Origin: Rhynchopus sp. YZ270_cl-10
Lineage: Eukaryota > Euglenozoa > Diplonemea > Diplonemida > Diplonemidae
NCBI GenBank assembly: GCA_964035575.1
Contig: OZ037877.1
Coordinates: 1 to 64,000 of the forward strand
DNA: 64,000 nt
Direction of reading: 5' to 3'
Positions 21,701 to 34,349 of the stretch are shown one piece after another. The notes under the pieces are model-generated. The model saw only the letters and a list, made by a program, of their open reading frames with translations, was not told where the DNA came from and ran no database searches. A program made the position numbers and the translations under genes. How positions within the stretch are numbered: the first letter of the stretch is position 1; each line of letters starts with the position of its first letter.

Positions 21701-24700
21701 CGCACACAGCTCAAACTCATACTCTGCCCACGCCTTTGCAACGTCTTCTGCAGTGGTCATGTAGTTTATTATTATCATTGCAAACGTAAAACGGATGGCA
21801 CGTGAGGACAGTGTTGTATTGATGCACTCTTTCAGGGCGTTACGCAAGATTGCCCCATCATGGATAAGCCCCATTTCTGCTGCAGCTGCATAAAATGTAG
21901 GATGAACAACGGAGCCTATGGTTCTCAGCTCTTCAAAGCTGCATGATCCACGCTTGCACAGAAGAAGTAGACGGAGACAGTGCAACTCCTTATCCTTTAC
22001 AGGGGCCCAGTACATCCTGCCGATTGAGAGGCCTTCTCCTTCATTTCTTTTTGAGTGAGGGCCAGGTTTATAGCAGCCTTCTTCCTCGCACCACCCATAT
22101 CCCGGTCTCAGCTGCCATTCCTTCTTTTCTCTGGGGTAAGAAAAGAATTCTGGGACATCATTGTAAAGTAGTTTGTCAAAGCCTTTGTAGGCTTCATGTG
22201 CTGGAATGCCTTCACGATGCTTCTTGCATCTTTCATTTGCTTCGAAAAAGGCAAGGAGTGTACTTTTGGATTTTGCAGCCGCATCCCTTCTCCTTGAGTC
22301 ATCACCATAATTCTTTAAAGGAAAGTACACCCTCTGCTCATCTTCGAGGTGGATGTGGAGTCTCTGCACTCCTGGGTAAATCCGCACCATCTTTGTTCCG
22401 AGTAGGTACCCACAAGCATCAGCCGCAGTCAAACAATGTGCCTTCAGAAACCTCATAATGCTCCCAGTGGTCGTGGTCGTTGTTGTGGTTTTTGCTTCTG
22501 ATGGCCCTCCTTTATGCTTTGTATCTTCCTTTATCACACCATCTACCTCATTCTCCCCCTTGAATAAGTATTTGAACAAATATTTAGCAGCAAGAATCCC
22601 GCGCACTGCCTCAATGTTGATGTGGCACTGGTACTTGAGGAGAAGATACGCATTGTAGGGAACCACCCACCTGTTGTTCCTCTGGTTTGGGTGAGTAGTT
22701 TCCCCTGGGTGTTTTTCTTTCCATTTCTTCACAACGTCTGGATCCACATAAGACAGTATCCCATGATCCCTTCTTATGACAAAGGCGTAGCCATCATTGC
22801 CAGAGGTGGTGAAATCTCTGAAGTCCTTGGGGAAGTTGGACTTGCAATATTTGCACTTTCCATCCTTTCCCTTCTGTAGACAGGGAGAGCCTCTATTTTT
22901 AAGGCAGTCATTGTGCATGAGGTACTCGCTTACAGCTTTGTAGAGGTTAGGATGTGTTTCTGGGTCCGGGAGCTCAGCATGCACGATGTGGTCGATGTTG
23001 AACGGGTCCTTAGGTGACGTTTTATTGTTGTTCCAAAGGATTGCGTGGCAGTGAGGGAGCCCTCTCTTCTGGTACTCGGTCACCATCACCATTGCAATAT
23101 TTTGTCCAAGAACATTCTTTTTGCGTATGTCGTCCACAAGTTCCTTGACTTTTAAGTCGAACACACGGTGAACAAGCTCCGGACGGTCGAGGGCCGTTTC
23201 TCCTTCGAGAAGATTGGATTGTATCTCCTCCCACATCGGGTTGCATGTCATTGTGAGAAAGAAATCAGCTTTCCCATACTTTGCGTATATTGCAAGTGTG
23301 TCGTTGAGTAATTGTGCCCTCGCAGCTACTCCTCTCTCAAATGAAGAAGGCATAGAGATTTCGTTTGTCGGTGGAATCTGTTTCCCAGAGGTGATGTCTT
23401 TCTTGGAGGCGTAGCCCATTCCCCTTCCAACAATATGGTATTTCAGTCGCTGATACATGCCACGCATCGCCATGTCGATGAAGAACTGCTGTGTCAGCGT
23501 TCCATGCATGAGCAGGGGGTTGTAGGACAACGGGTCTTTGCTGCTGTTCGGACGGTGGTGCATGAGATATGTTGCGTACTGCTTTGCTGAGATGAATGTT
23601 GAAGATGGTGTCGTTTCAGCTAGGTTAGTAGCGTTGCGAAGAACCTCATGCATTGAGTCCACAGCTCTGTCTTCTTCTGCACAACGTTCCCATCCACCAT
23701 TCCACTCTTCAGGGTCTACCTGCATCGCATCATCCTTTTCACCGCTGTTGAGCGCTTCAGGGTTTGGTGCTGTTGGTTCAGGGTTGTTCGTGTTTTGGGC
23801 ATCATCATCATCATCATCATCACTGTCAGATGCAGCTCCGCGGTTCACCACCCTGTGAGGCATCTTCAGGCGGAACCCATTATTCTCGGTGGGATTCAGA
23901 TGGGCTAATGGATATGAAAGCAGTTCATAGAGTTGGTTAAAGTCATCAATGATGATTGGTGCGTTCCACTTTGGATCCTTACCCCCATTTTCAGCACACG
24001 TAAACATTGGGTACGCAGTAAATTTGCGCTCTGCAGGTGCGGCTTCATCGATGGTGTAGAACATCTTAACAGCACCCTTTGCCTCATCGGTTGTATATTC
24101 TGACCCTGTCTTGCTTGCCAGGACTTCATGGAAGTCAATCCTCATCTTCTTCAGCTCATCCTCGCGACCCTTATACTGCTGTGAAATTGCTTTGAACTTT
24201 GCTGCAAATGCATTGTCTCCAAGAAGAAGATGACACTTCTCAGCAAGACCAAGAAGATTGTCAGGGAGGACCCCTCCAGTCATGCTTTTTTTATTGTCTG
24301 TGCTGCTGACGTTTGGATCAACAAACCAGGACTCTGTGAGAGCATCGTCATAAAAGCCATTGAATTTTTTTAATCCCCTACCTTCCAGAGCCACTGCTGA
24401 GAAGCCCTTTGGCACACGGCTGTCTCGGCGGATTTTGTTCTCTACCATCGCGAAGAATGCGTTCAGCTGAATTGAAACCCTTTTGTAGAATTTGTCCTGA
24501 AGAAGTTCAAGGTGGTCTTGGCTGATTATTTTGGGCATATCTGGCAGGGACACCTTTCCACCAGTGCAGCATATTTTTGATGACTCTCCACGAAACAGCA
24601 ATGCCCCGCAATGCTTGCAGGGTTTGTCCATCTCTCCGCATGAGTGCTTCTTAATGCTGTCATCCACCTCTTCGCGCAGTGCTGCCCCCAGGTGCCGGTA

Positions 24701-26338
24701 GGTGAATATTTTTTTGACTCCCTGTCTCTGCAGCTTTCTGTTTAGATCAGCTCTTTGTTCCTCAACAATACTGCTCTGTTTTTCCATCTGAAACTCTGCT
24801 TCGTGAAACAGGGTCCCAGACATGTATTTTGCCTCTGACTGTACAACGTCAAAATCAGCTTTGGAATGTTTCTCTATAAGCTCCCCCATGAGGTTCTGCT
24901 CTTTGATCATGAGCTCCTTGAGGTTTCTTATTTGCCGTGCACTCCATATAGACTTTGCTTCCTCCACAGAAGCTGGGTCGAACACCATTTTTGACATTGG
25001 GTCCACGTTTCTCAGCGTAACAAAACTGGCCTCATGCTCAAGCAAAAAAATCCTAGCTTTAACCTCCTCAAGCTCATCAAGTTTGGTATACGTCTGCTGC
25101 CTTTTTGTTTCAAGTGACTTTAGCTTTCTGAGATCCCATTTTTTTTGCATGATGTCGACCACACAGTCGTTGAAGGTGTGAGATTTTGGTTTGTTGTCCT
25201 TAATCAAGGGAACATTTATGTGTGACCACAGCAGCACTTTTTGGAACCTTAGCAGATTATCCTGTGTGGCATAGTATGGCCTTGAAGAAGTCCTTAACGC
25301 CGAAATGCGAAATACTTCAGCTGAATGGAACAGCCAGGAAAATAACGGCGGTGTGTAATCGTTGAAGTCAAAGTACTGGGGAAGTTCTATGGCTGCCAAA
25401 CACAAAACTGCTGCAACACTAGCAGACAGTGCAGGTGTTATAGCACTCACATTCTCCTTTTGTAACTCTCTCTCATCCTGTCCAAGCAAAATGTATGAAA
25501 GATAGTCCATTTTGCAATTGAGAGTTTTGAACCTCAGGCAGTATTGTGTGATGTGTTTCAGTAGAATATTTACCTCTGCAAACTGTGCATAGCAGTACGG
25601 ACATGTTTTTTCGCAGGTTGCTGCATGTGATTTCATGTTTTTAACCTCGGTGAATTCTTCCCCACAGTGCTCACAGCAAAGTTTTCCTAAGCACGCATGA
25701 TTTTCCTTCTGTGCCTGCAGAGGTGATGAAAAACTGCGCCTACAAAGAGTACAGGCAGGTTGACATTTTTTCAGATGCTCCGTCAATTTGTGAATACGTT
25801 TGTATGTAGCATCGCAATTAGGACATTTGAAACGGCCGTCTGAAGTCTTATCCAGTTTTTGCTTCTTGGGGGGTGGCACATCAGGAGTAGAAGGTGCTTC
25901 CTGAGGAGAAGGAGTAGAAGGTGCTTCCTGAAACCCACCTGTGCAGCCCTTCTGATGATTGTGCCTCTCAAGGAAATTAGAAAACGTAATTCTGCACTTT
26001 GGACACGTTTTTTTGCATTTTTTTGAGCCTTTTTTGTGTGCTTTGAGCTGTTTATCTACTGCAAAGCTGGCACCACAGTTTTCACAAATGAAAGGTTTCT
26101 GCTCCTGCGCACTTCTTGGTTCATCATCTCCCCTCTTCCGTTTTGTACTGCATTCTACTGTTGTAGGTTCATTGCGCTCATCTTCTGTTTTTTCCTTTTC
26201 TTCATCATCCTCTCCAGTCTGTTTTTGAAAAGCTTCTGTATCATCTTCTTCTGCCTCCTGTGTTGCTTCTTTTGTTGTCTTAGGCTTTTTGTCAGCACGC
26301 CCATCCGCAGACCCGCTCTCACTACGTTGCCTTTTCAT
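18794..26338 (-). CDS. Helitron Rep-helicase-OTU protein, four exons, 2,446 aa (copy 2)
   Basis: Second copy, offset by 11,718 from the first, with the same four exons (26338-19665, 19589-19512, 19459-19235, 19157-18794) and the same motifs: HUH, two tyrosines, PIF1-type helicase, OTU Cys and His. One residue differs from copy 1 (KFTAYPMF here, KFTVYPMF there), well before the nuclease. Both copies therefore appear equally able to encode a complete transposase. Upstream (26430-26542) lies the same decayed second start as in unit 1. Confidence 0.93.
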
Positions 26339-26871
26339 ATTATTTATGCCATGTGTTCCTATGCTAATGTATGTGAAGAAAGAAGGAATCTGGGAAACAA
26401 TGTGAATAGAAATATTAATTCTCATTAAACTCTCTTTCGTTTTGGGGAAGTGTTTCCCTCTTCAGCTTATGTTGTCTTTGTATTAGCCTTCTTATTAGTG
26501 TGCCCATCATCAGATCTTTCCTCGCTTTCGTTGTCTTTTCATTTTTTTTTTTGCAAAAAGTAAAGTACCCAGACCACTGTTATGTTAGTTTTGAATAGTT
26601 GTGATAAATTGCTAGAAATTGTATTGTAGAAAATATAAAATGGTGGGTGGGAGAAAGTTTTGAGTTTTCAAGAAGGAAAATAAAAAAGTCTCACAACTAA
26701 GTTTTCAAAAAAAAATAATTAAAAAATGATCTTGAAAATTTTGACAAAAATTAAAACCAATCTGCATGTGCATTAAAAAAAGGGGAACCCATATTTTTGC
26801 GCAGGAAGAAGTAATTTGCACATTCTCTGCGATAAGAAATACCCCCAAACGAAAAAAAAAAAAATTATTCT

Positions 26872-27436
26872 CTAATGATGTGCTTTATTGTGCTGGAAAA
26901 GAGCACCTTTGTGTTGAAATTCCCTTCCCCTCCAAGTACTAGAGCATTCGTGAGCATAACACGTCTTTGCTATTTTTTCGTCTTCTGCTGCTTCGCGCTT
27001 TCTCTTTCTGTCTAGCTCCTGTTGAGTTTGAGTTGTTGAAAGTGATACTTGAAAAGTTGATACATACCTTTTTCATGTCCTGACACAGAAGGAACACTTC
27101 GTTCAGCTGTTTCTTGAGATCTGAGACAGTCTGTTTCACCTCTTTCAGCTCTTCAGTCACTGAGGAAAAGCTTTCTGCAGAAACAGGAATTTCCAATGCT
27201 GCGGCCTGTTCTGACGGAAGCACAGAGTCCTTCTGAGTTTGCTCCTCTGTTTTAACGCCTTGCTCCTGTACCTTCGTTAGTACTGTCTCCTTCTTCTGGG
27301 AGCACACTGGAATTGGTGGCAATTCCTCATTCTCATGAGGAGCTTGATCCTGCACATTGAACACCGCCAACATGCTTGGTGCATCTTTCTTCTGCACAAA
27401 GGGCACTGGCTTCCGCTTAATCTTCATGGTGTTCAT
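26872..27436 (-). CDS. Helitron accessory coiled-coil/zinc-finger protein (copy 3)
   Basis: Same sequence as the copy at 15154-15718: exon 1 27436-27068, 49-nt intron, exon 2 27018-26872, predicted 171 residues. Open throughout. It lies upstream of the second Rep-helicase gene on the same strand. Confidence 0.8.
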
Positions 27437-27647
27437 AGTTTTTTGAGAAATAGTTCACCTGTTTTTGGTGTGTGAGTACAAAAGTGCTATGAAAAGAGAA
27501 ATGAGGGGTGAGCCAAGTTTAATTCATTTTTCTATTCAATTTTTTCGGCATTCACATTTGTAAAAATGCAAAACCTTCAGACAATAAAAAATAAGTTCTG
27601 TTCACAACCACACCAGCCTCCTACATTTTAGCGAGCTTTCTTCTTGT

Positions 27648-27847
27648 GCGGGTTTGCGGGTTTGCGGGTTTGCGGGTTTGCGGGTTTGCGGGTTTGCGGG
27701 TTTGCGGGTTTGCGGGTTTGCGGGTTTGCGGGTTTGCGGGTTTGCGCGCTTGCGGGTTTGCGGGTTTGCGGGTTTGCGGGTTTGCGGGTTTGCGGGTTTG
27801 CGGGTTTGCGGGTTTGCGGGTTTGCGGGTTTGCGGGTTTGCGGGTTT
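27648..27847. repeat. GCGGGTTT octamer array, 25 copies
   Basis: 200 bp, 25 octamers, with one aberrant stretch reading GCGCGCTT near 27743-27751. No other array shows this variant. Confidence 0.97.
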
Positions 27848-30170
27848 CTAGTTATTACGGGTTTGAGGGGTACAAAATGGCGACGCTGCAGGATTGCTGG
27901 ATCGCGTGGTCCCAGTATTTCTGATAATACACTCCGGTAGATTGGGGCCCAAAAACGACGTAATGTACTGGGTTTGGATGTTAGCATTTTCTGAAGATAC
28001 CTAAAATGGGTGCGGCATTTCACGGCTATTTTTGTGAAGGAATTGACGATATTTTGTGGTTCTAAGGTGTGTGTATTGTATGTGACGAAAATTTCAAAAT
28101 GTGACATAAGTATGAAATATGGCCAGTATGCCCATAAAATGAGGCCATTGCAACCCTGGAGGACCACATTGGACATATTGGGCCAAATTTAGGTGTGTAA
28201 GTGTATCGGCTTTAAAATATTTTTTTTCGTGATTTTTGGGGTCATTTTTTGGCTGGGAAAATTGGGCCACATTTAACCACAACTACTCAAAACATCAAAT
28301 CTGTGGCTTTAATGGACTGATTGGGCGTTTTTATGACCTGGACATGGGGGTCAGATACCATTTTAGACATGTTAAAAATTGGTCAGAAGACCCTGAGAGA
28401 AGAACCAAGGTCAAATTGACCTTGAGTACTGGGTCAAATTTGTGTGGGAAAAATGCCCAGTACATAATTGTTGATGCGCAAAAGTGCAAAATTCCTTCAG
28501 CAATGGCTTCATATGACATTTCCATAACCTGGACATGGGGGTCAGACTCCACTTTTGACCACCTAAAATTTGGTCATACACATGTATGAGACCCCAAAAA
28601 CCAGGATTTTGACCAAAAAATTTTTCCCAGCAATTTTTGCCTACAAAAAATCGAAAAAAAAATTTTTTGATTTTGGCTCTCCGGAGTCTGTGCGTGCTGT
28701 GGTGGGGTCAATTTGCGCTGAGAAATGGGTATTTTTGACCTAAAATGCATGTATCAGTTTTTACATGATTTTTGGTGTTTTTGGGTTTTAGGTGGGTTTT
28801 TTGGTCAGTACCTAATTTCTGATGCTCAAAAGTACAAAATTCCTTCGGCAATGGCTTCATAGGACATTTCCATAACCTGGACATGGGGGTCAGACTCCAC
28901 TTTTGACCACCTGAAATTTGGTCATACACATGTATGAGACCCAAAAACCAGGATTTTTGACCAAAAAAATTTTTCCCACCAATTTTTGCCTACAAAAAAT
29001 CGAAAAAAAAAAATTTTGATTTTGGCTCTCCGGAGTCTGTGCGTGCTGTGATGGGGTCAATTTGCGCTGAGAAATGGGTATTTTTGACCTAAAATGCATG
29101 TATCAGTTTTTACATGATTTTTGGTGTTTTTGGGGTTTTAGGTGGGTTTTTTGGTCAGTACCTAATTTCTGATGCTCAAAAGTACAAAATTCCTTCGACA
29201 ATCGCTTCATAGGACATTTCCATAACCTGGACATGGGGGTCAGACTCCACTTTTGACCACCTAAAATTTGGTAATACACATGTGTGAGACCCCAAAAACC
29301 AGGATTTTGACCAAAAAATTTTTCCCAGCAATTTTTGCCTACAAAAAATCGAAAAAAAATATTTTTGATTTTGGGTCTCCGGAGTCTGTGTGTGCTGTGA
29401 TGGGGTCAATTTGCGCTGAGAAATGGGTATTTTTGACCTAAAATGCATGTATCAGTTTTTACATGATTTTTGGTGTTTTGGGGGTTTTAGGTGGGTTTTT
29501 TGGTCAGTACATAATGTGCAATGCTCAAAAGTACAAAATTCCTTCGACAATCGCTTCATAGGACATTTCCATAACCTGAACATGGGGGTCAGACACCACA
29601 TTAGAGCAGCTAAAATTTGGTCATACACACGTATGAGACCCCAAAAACCAGGATTTTGACCAAAAAATTTTTCCCAGCAATTTTTGCCTACAAAAAATCG
29701 AAAAAAAAAATTTTTGATTTTGGCTCTCCGGAGTCTGTGTGTGCTGTGATGGGGTCAATTTGCGCTGAGAAATGGGTATTTTTGACCTAAAATTCATGTT
29801 TCAGTTTTTACATGTTTTTTGGTGTTTTTGGGGTATTGTGTGGGTTTTTTGGTCAGTACATAATGTGCAATGCTCAAAAGTACCAAATTCCTTCGCAATG
29901 GCTTCATAGGACATTTCCATAACCTGGACATGGGGGTCAGACACCACTTTTGACCACCTGAAAATTGGTCATACACATGTATGATACCCCAAAAACCAGG
30001 ATTTTTGACCAAAAAATTTTCCAAGCAATTTTTGCCTACAAAAAATCAAAAAAAAAAAAATTTTGATTTTGGGTCTCTGGAGTCTGTGCGTGCTGTGGTG
30101 GGGTCAATTTGCACTGAGAAATGGGTATTTTTGACTTAAAATGCATGTATCAGTTTTTACATGATTTTAG
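27848..30170. repeat. Array-flanking core and 349-bp satellite, broken unit 3
   Basis: Core as at 4149, then markers at 28532, 28881, 29231, 29580 and 29928, i.e. four periods of 348-350 bp plus a partial one. It ends near 30170 within a unit, where sequence switches to a spacer found nowhere else in the window. The Helitron genes expected next are absent. Confidence 0.93.
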
Positions 30171-31384
30171 AAAACAGAAAACCACCATATTTTTGACATT
30201 GATGACAGGCTTCCCAGCACAAGTCAGTATTTAGAACAGTGTCGTTGTTCATTGGAAGCACAACGATTATCGCTTGCCACACAACTTTGTCAAACATGGG
30301 AAGTCTCAAAATAAACGTGCCTTCCTTACGTTAAGATGTGTGGAAAATAGCCAAGCACACAAGTACCATTATTTTGACACTGGTAGCAGTCTTCCCCGGA
30401 GATGATAGTAAATAACATTGTGCAAACTGTGCAAACTTTCTTATAGTCATGCAAACCTGAAAAATTAATAGCGGCGGAGCAACCACACCACAACCAGACA
30501 AGCTTGCTACATGTTGGCGAGCTTTCTTATCCCTGTGAGTAATTTTGCGGCGGATCCAAACAGCTTAACAACCACAGTCTCTTATGTGTCAATATTAGCG
30601 GCGGAGCAAAATATCCTTCCTTAAACACACTGCTAAACTGCTAAATTTAGCAGTTTTTGTCCAAATATTTAGTGGGTAAATCCTGCTACATTTCAGTGAC
30701 CTTTTCTGATAATCTTTTACTGTATCAGTCATGTCAGCAGCATGTATCAATAATTCGCGGCGTAGCAACGTGCCTCAAAACTACATCCTCCCTCATTTTT
30801 TCGACTTTTCCGTGTCATTTCAGGTTTTCTATGAATGAATAGGCTAGCTATTTCCCTCCCTCCCGCCAGAGCCCGAGGGATCCCTTGAGGGAGGTCAGGG
30901 CAGCCCGAGGGCCGAAGGCCCGAGGGCGCCCTGACCTCCCGAAAGGGAATCCCGAGGGCCAAGGGAGGGAGGGATGTAGCTTTGTGACCCGAAGAGGTCG
31001 TTTTCTGCAAACAAGCGCTTTTGTGGTGTTTTGTGTACAAACACGTACGTTTTTCGGCCCACGTGGGTACCATCGTTTGTGGCCCACGGACGCCCAAAAG
31101 CATGCGAATACGCTTTTCGAGTCGCAGAAACCAGGTTGTGGGCCGTTTTAAAAAGTTTTTGGCCGGTTTCAGTCACCAAAACGCACATTCTCTCGCGGGA
31201 ATTTTTGGTGCTCTCAAGGGAATCCTCTTAGCTCTCAAGGGAATCCCTTGAGACCTCTGGAGGGTTACAAACATCATTTCTGCATTTGCTGAATGATACT
31301 AATCTTTTCAACATTAATTCGCGGCGGAGCCAAATACCTCACAACCACACCATCCTGCCACATTTTAGCGAGCTTTCTTCTAGT
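30171..31384. other. Spacer interrupting the Helitron array
   Basis: About 1.2 kb with no recognisable gene. It holds several degenerate copies of the GCGGCGGAGC motif (about 30467, 30549, 30597, 30754 and 31319), two versions of the CAACCACAC...GCGAGCTTTCTT motif (about 30483 and 31348), and a GC-rich inverted repeat at 30854-30973. The right end joins directly into the next octamer array. Confidence 0.65.
30854..30973. repeat. Imperfect GC-rich inverted repeat (about 55-bp arms)
   Basis: CCCTCCCTCCC at the left pairs with GGGAGGGAGGG at the right; inner parts GGGAGGTCAGGGC and GCCCTGACCTCCC pair exactly; the centre is GGGCCGAAGGCCC. The purine-rich right part is echoed by 'ctctcaagggaatccc' copies at 31211-31250. 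It resembles a foldback or snapback insertion. Confidence 0.75.
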
Positions 31385-32264
31385 GCGGGTTTGCGGGTTT
31401 GCGGGTTTGCGGGTTTGCGGGTTTGCGGGTTTGCGGGTTTGCGGGTTTGCGGGTTTGCGGGTTTGCGGGTTTGCGGGTTTACGGGTTTGCGGGTTTGCGG
31501 GTTTGCGGGTTTGCGGGTTTGCGGGTTTGCGGGTTTGCGGGTTTGCGGGTTTGCGGGTTTGCGGGTTTGCGGGTTTGCGGGTTTGCGGGTTTGCGGGTTT
31601 GCGGGTTTACGGGTTTGCGGGTTTGCGGGTTTGCGGGTTTGCGGGTTTGCGGGTTTGCGGGTTTGCGGGTTTGCGGGTTTGCGGGTTTGCGGGTTTGCGG
31701 GTTTGCGGGTTTGCGGGTTTGCGGGTTTGCGGGTTTGCGGGTTTGCGGGTTTGCGGGTTTGCGGGTTTGCGGGTTTGCGGGTTTGCGGGTTTGCGGGTTT
31801 GCGGGTTTGCGGGTTTGCGGGTTTGCGGGTTTGCGGGTTTGCGGGTTTGCGGGTTTGCGGGTTTGCGGGTTTGCGGGTTTGCGGGTTTGCGGGTTTGCGG
31901 GTTTGCGGGTTTGCGGGTTTGCGGGTTTGCGGGTTTGCGGGTTTGCGGGTTTGCGGGTTTGCGGGTTTGCGGGTTTGCGGGTTTGCGGGTTTGCGGGTTT
32001 GCGGGTTTGCGGGTTTGCGGGTTTGCGGGTTTGCGGGTTTGCGGGTTTGCGGGTTTGCGGGTTTGCGGGTTTGCGGGTTTGCGGGTTTGCGGGTTTGCGG
32101 GTTTGCGGGTTTGCGGGTTTGCGGGTTTGCGGGTTTGCGGGTTTGCGGGTTTGCGGGTTTGCGGGTTTGCGGGTTTGCGGGTTTACGGGTTTGCGGGTTT
32201 GCGGGTTTGCGGGTTTGCGGGTTTGCGGGTTTGCGGGTTTGCGGGTTTGCGGGTTTGCGGGTTT
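31385..32264. repeat. GCGGGTTT octamer array, 110 copies
   Basis: 880 bp, exactly 110 octamers with a few GTTTACGGG variants (near 31477, 31606 and 32181). It opens the first of the 3-kb derivative units. Confidence 0.98.
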
Positions 32265-33540
32265 CTAGTTATTACGGGTTTGAGGGGTACAAAATGGCGA
32301 CGCTGCAGGATTGCTGGATCGCGTGGTCCCAGTATTTCTGATAATACACTCCGGTAGATTGGGGCCCAAAAACGACGTAATGTACTGGGTTTGGATGTTA
32401 GCATTTTCTGAAGATACCTAAAATGGGTGCGGCATTTCACGGCTATTTTTGTGAAGGAATTGACGATATTTTGTGGTTCTAAGGTGTGTGTATTGTATGT
32501 GACGAAAATTTCAAAATGTGACATAAGTATGAAATATGGCCAGTATGCCCATAAAATGAGGCCATTGCAACCCTGGAGGACCACATTGGACATATTGGGC
32601 CAAATTTAGGTGTGTAAGTGTATCGGCTTTAAAATATTTTTTTTCGTGATTTTTGGGGTCATTTTTTGGCTGGGAAATTGGGCCACATTTAACCACAACT
32701 ACTCAAAACATCAAATCTGTGGCTTTAATGGACTGATTGGGCGTTTTTATGACCTGGACATGGGGGTCAGATACCATTTTAGACATGTTAAAAATTGGTC
32801 AGAAGACCCTGAGAGAAGAACCAAGGTCAAATTGACCTTGAGTACTGGGTCAAATTTGTGTGGGAAAAATGCCCAGTACATAATTGTTGATGCGCAAAAG
32901 TGCAAAATTCCTTCAGCAATGGCTTCATATGACATTTCCATAACCTGGACATGGGGGTCAGACTCCACTTTTGACCACCTAAAATTTGGTCATACACATG
33001 TATGAGACCCCAAAAACCAGGATTTTGACCAAAAAATTTTTCCCAGCAATTTTTGCCTACAAAAAATCGAAAAAAAAATTTTTTGATTTTGGCTCTCCGG
33101 AGTCTGTGCGTGCTGTGGTGGGGTCAATTTGCGCTGAGAAATGGGTATTTTTGACCTAAAATGCATGGATCAGTTTTTTCATGATTTTTGGTGTTTTTGG
33201 TGTTTTGTGTGGGTTTTTTGGTCAGTACCTAATTTCTGATGCTCAAAAGTACAAAATTCCTTCGGCAATGGCTTCATAGGACATTTCCATAACCTGGACA
33301 TGGGGGTCAGACTCCACTTTTGACCACCTGAAATTTGGTCATACACATGTATGAGACCCAAAAACCAGGATTTTTGACCAAAAAAAATTTTCCCACCAAT
33401 TTTTGCCTACAAAAAATCGAAAAAAAAAAATTTTGATTTTGGCTCTCCGGAGTCTGTGCGTGCTGTGGTGGGGTCAATTTGCGCTGAGAAATGGGTATTT
33501 TTGACCTAAAATGCATGTATCAGTTTTTACATGTTTTTTG
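32265..33540. repeat. Array-flanking core and 349-bp satellite, unit 4
   Basis: Same core as in the larger units, followed by about two copies of the 349-bp repeat. It leaves the repeat after 'gtatcagtttttacatg' at about 33533 and enters the short 3' flank. Confidence 0.9.
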
Positions 33541-33810
33541 GTTTTTGTGTAAGTTCCTGTAGGACAGTTGGGTTGATTGGTAAGTAATTTACAACTGGAA
33601 AACTAGGTGGATCGATTCTTTTGTGCGTTTTTACTACAGAAATATTCTGTTTTCCCTTTTTTTCTTTTTTTGATCTTTATTTTTGTGGCATGACAATACT
33701 CTCACCGGCCAAAGTGAGCGCCTTCTTCAAGGTGTAGTCTTTCTTTTGTTTAAGCTATGTTTTAACCTATTTCCTTATTTTTTTCAATCCAAGACAAAAA
33801 TACTTCTTCA
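33541..33810. other. Short 3' flank of derivative unit
   Basis: AT-rich, no gene. It retains the 'catgacaatactctcac' block and the CTCAC/GTGAG hairpin (about 33701-33718) of the larger units, then 'cttcatcacaagag' and one 'ctccggctgggaag'. A 30-45-bp stretch with GTAAGTTCC (33551) is specific to the derivatives. Confidence 0.5.
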
Positions 33811-34023
33811 TCACAAGAGATTACCTCCGGCTGGGAAGAAAAAAACAACAAAACTGCTGCCGGGTTTGCGAAAGTATGAGCCACAATGGTCGCACATAAA
33901 TCCCTCATCATCTCTCTTTCGTTTTGGGGAAGTGTTTCCCTCTTCAGCTTCTGTTGTCTTTGTATTAGCCTTCTTCTTAGTGTGCCCATCATCAGATCTT
34001 TCCTCGCTTCGTTGTCTTTTCAT
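33811..34023 (-). pseudogene. Rep-helicase stub of deleted Helitron, unit 4
   Basis: 70 codons: MKRQRSEERSDDGHTKKK, a basic/acidic stretch, then the first zinc-finger cysteines (FMCDHCGSYFRKPG), and an abrupt switch into sequence matching the 3' flank of the full element ('aaaactgctg', plus strand). Homologous to, but clearly diverged from, the start of the 2,446-aa protein, so the deleted parent was a sister Helitron. The switch point lies next to CCGGGTTTGCG, one octamer's worth of the array motif, suggesting recombination at that word. Confidence 0.8.
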
Positions 34024-34349
34024 TTTTTTTGCAAAAAGTAAAGTACCCAGACCACTGTTATGTGAGTTTTGAATAGTTGTGATAAATTGCTAGAAATTGT
34101 ATTGTAGAAAATATAAAATGGTGGGTGGGAGAAAGTTTTGCGTTTTCAAGAAGGAAAATAAAAAAGTCTCACAACTAAGTTTTCAAAAAAAAATAATTAA
34201 AAAATGATCTTGAAAATTTTGACAAAATTAAAACCAATCTGCATGTGCATATAAAAAAGGGGAACCCATATTTTTGCGCAGGAAGAAGTAATTTGCACAT
34301 TCTCTGCGATAAGAAATACCCCCAAACGAAAAAAAAAATAAATTATTCT

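Larger units (their letters stand above)
15930..27647 (-). mobile_element. Helitron-bearing tandem unit 2 (11,718 bp)
   Basis: Direct repeat of unit 1 with a longer octamer array and fewer 349-bp periods. The Rep-helicase genes of the two units differ by one visible base in the coding part (12293 versus 24011; Val to Ala), so the duplication is very recent or was homogenised by gene conversion. Confidence 0.88.
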
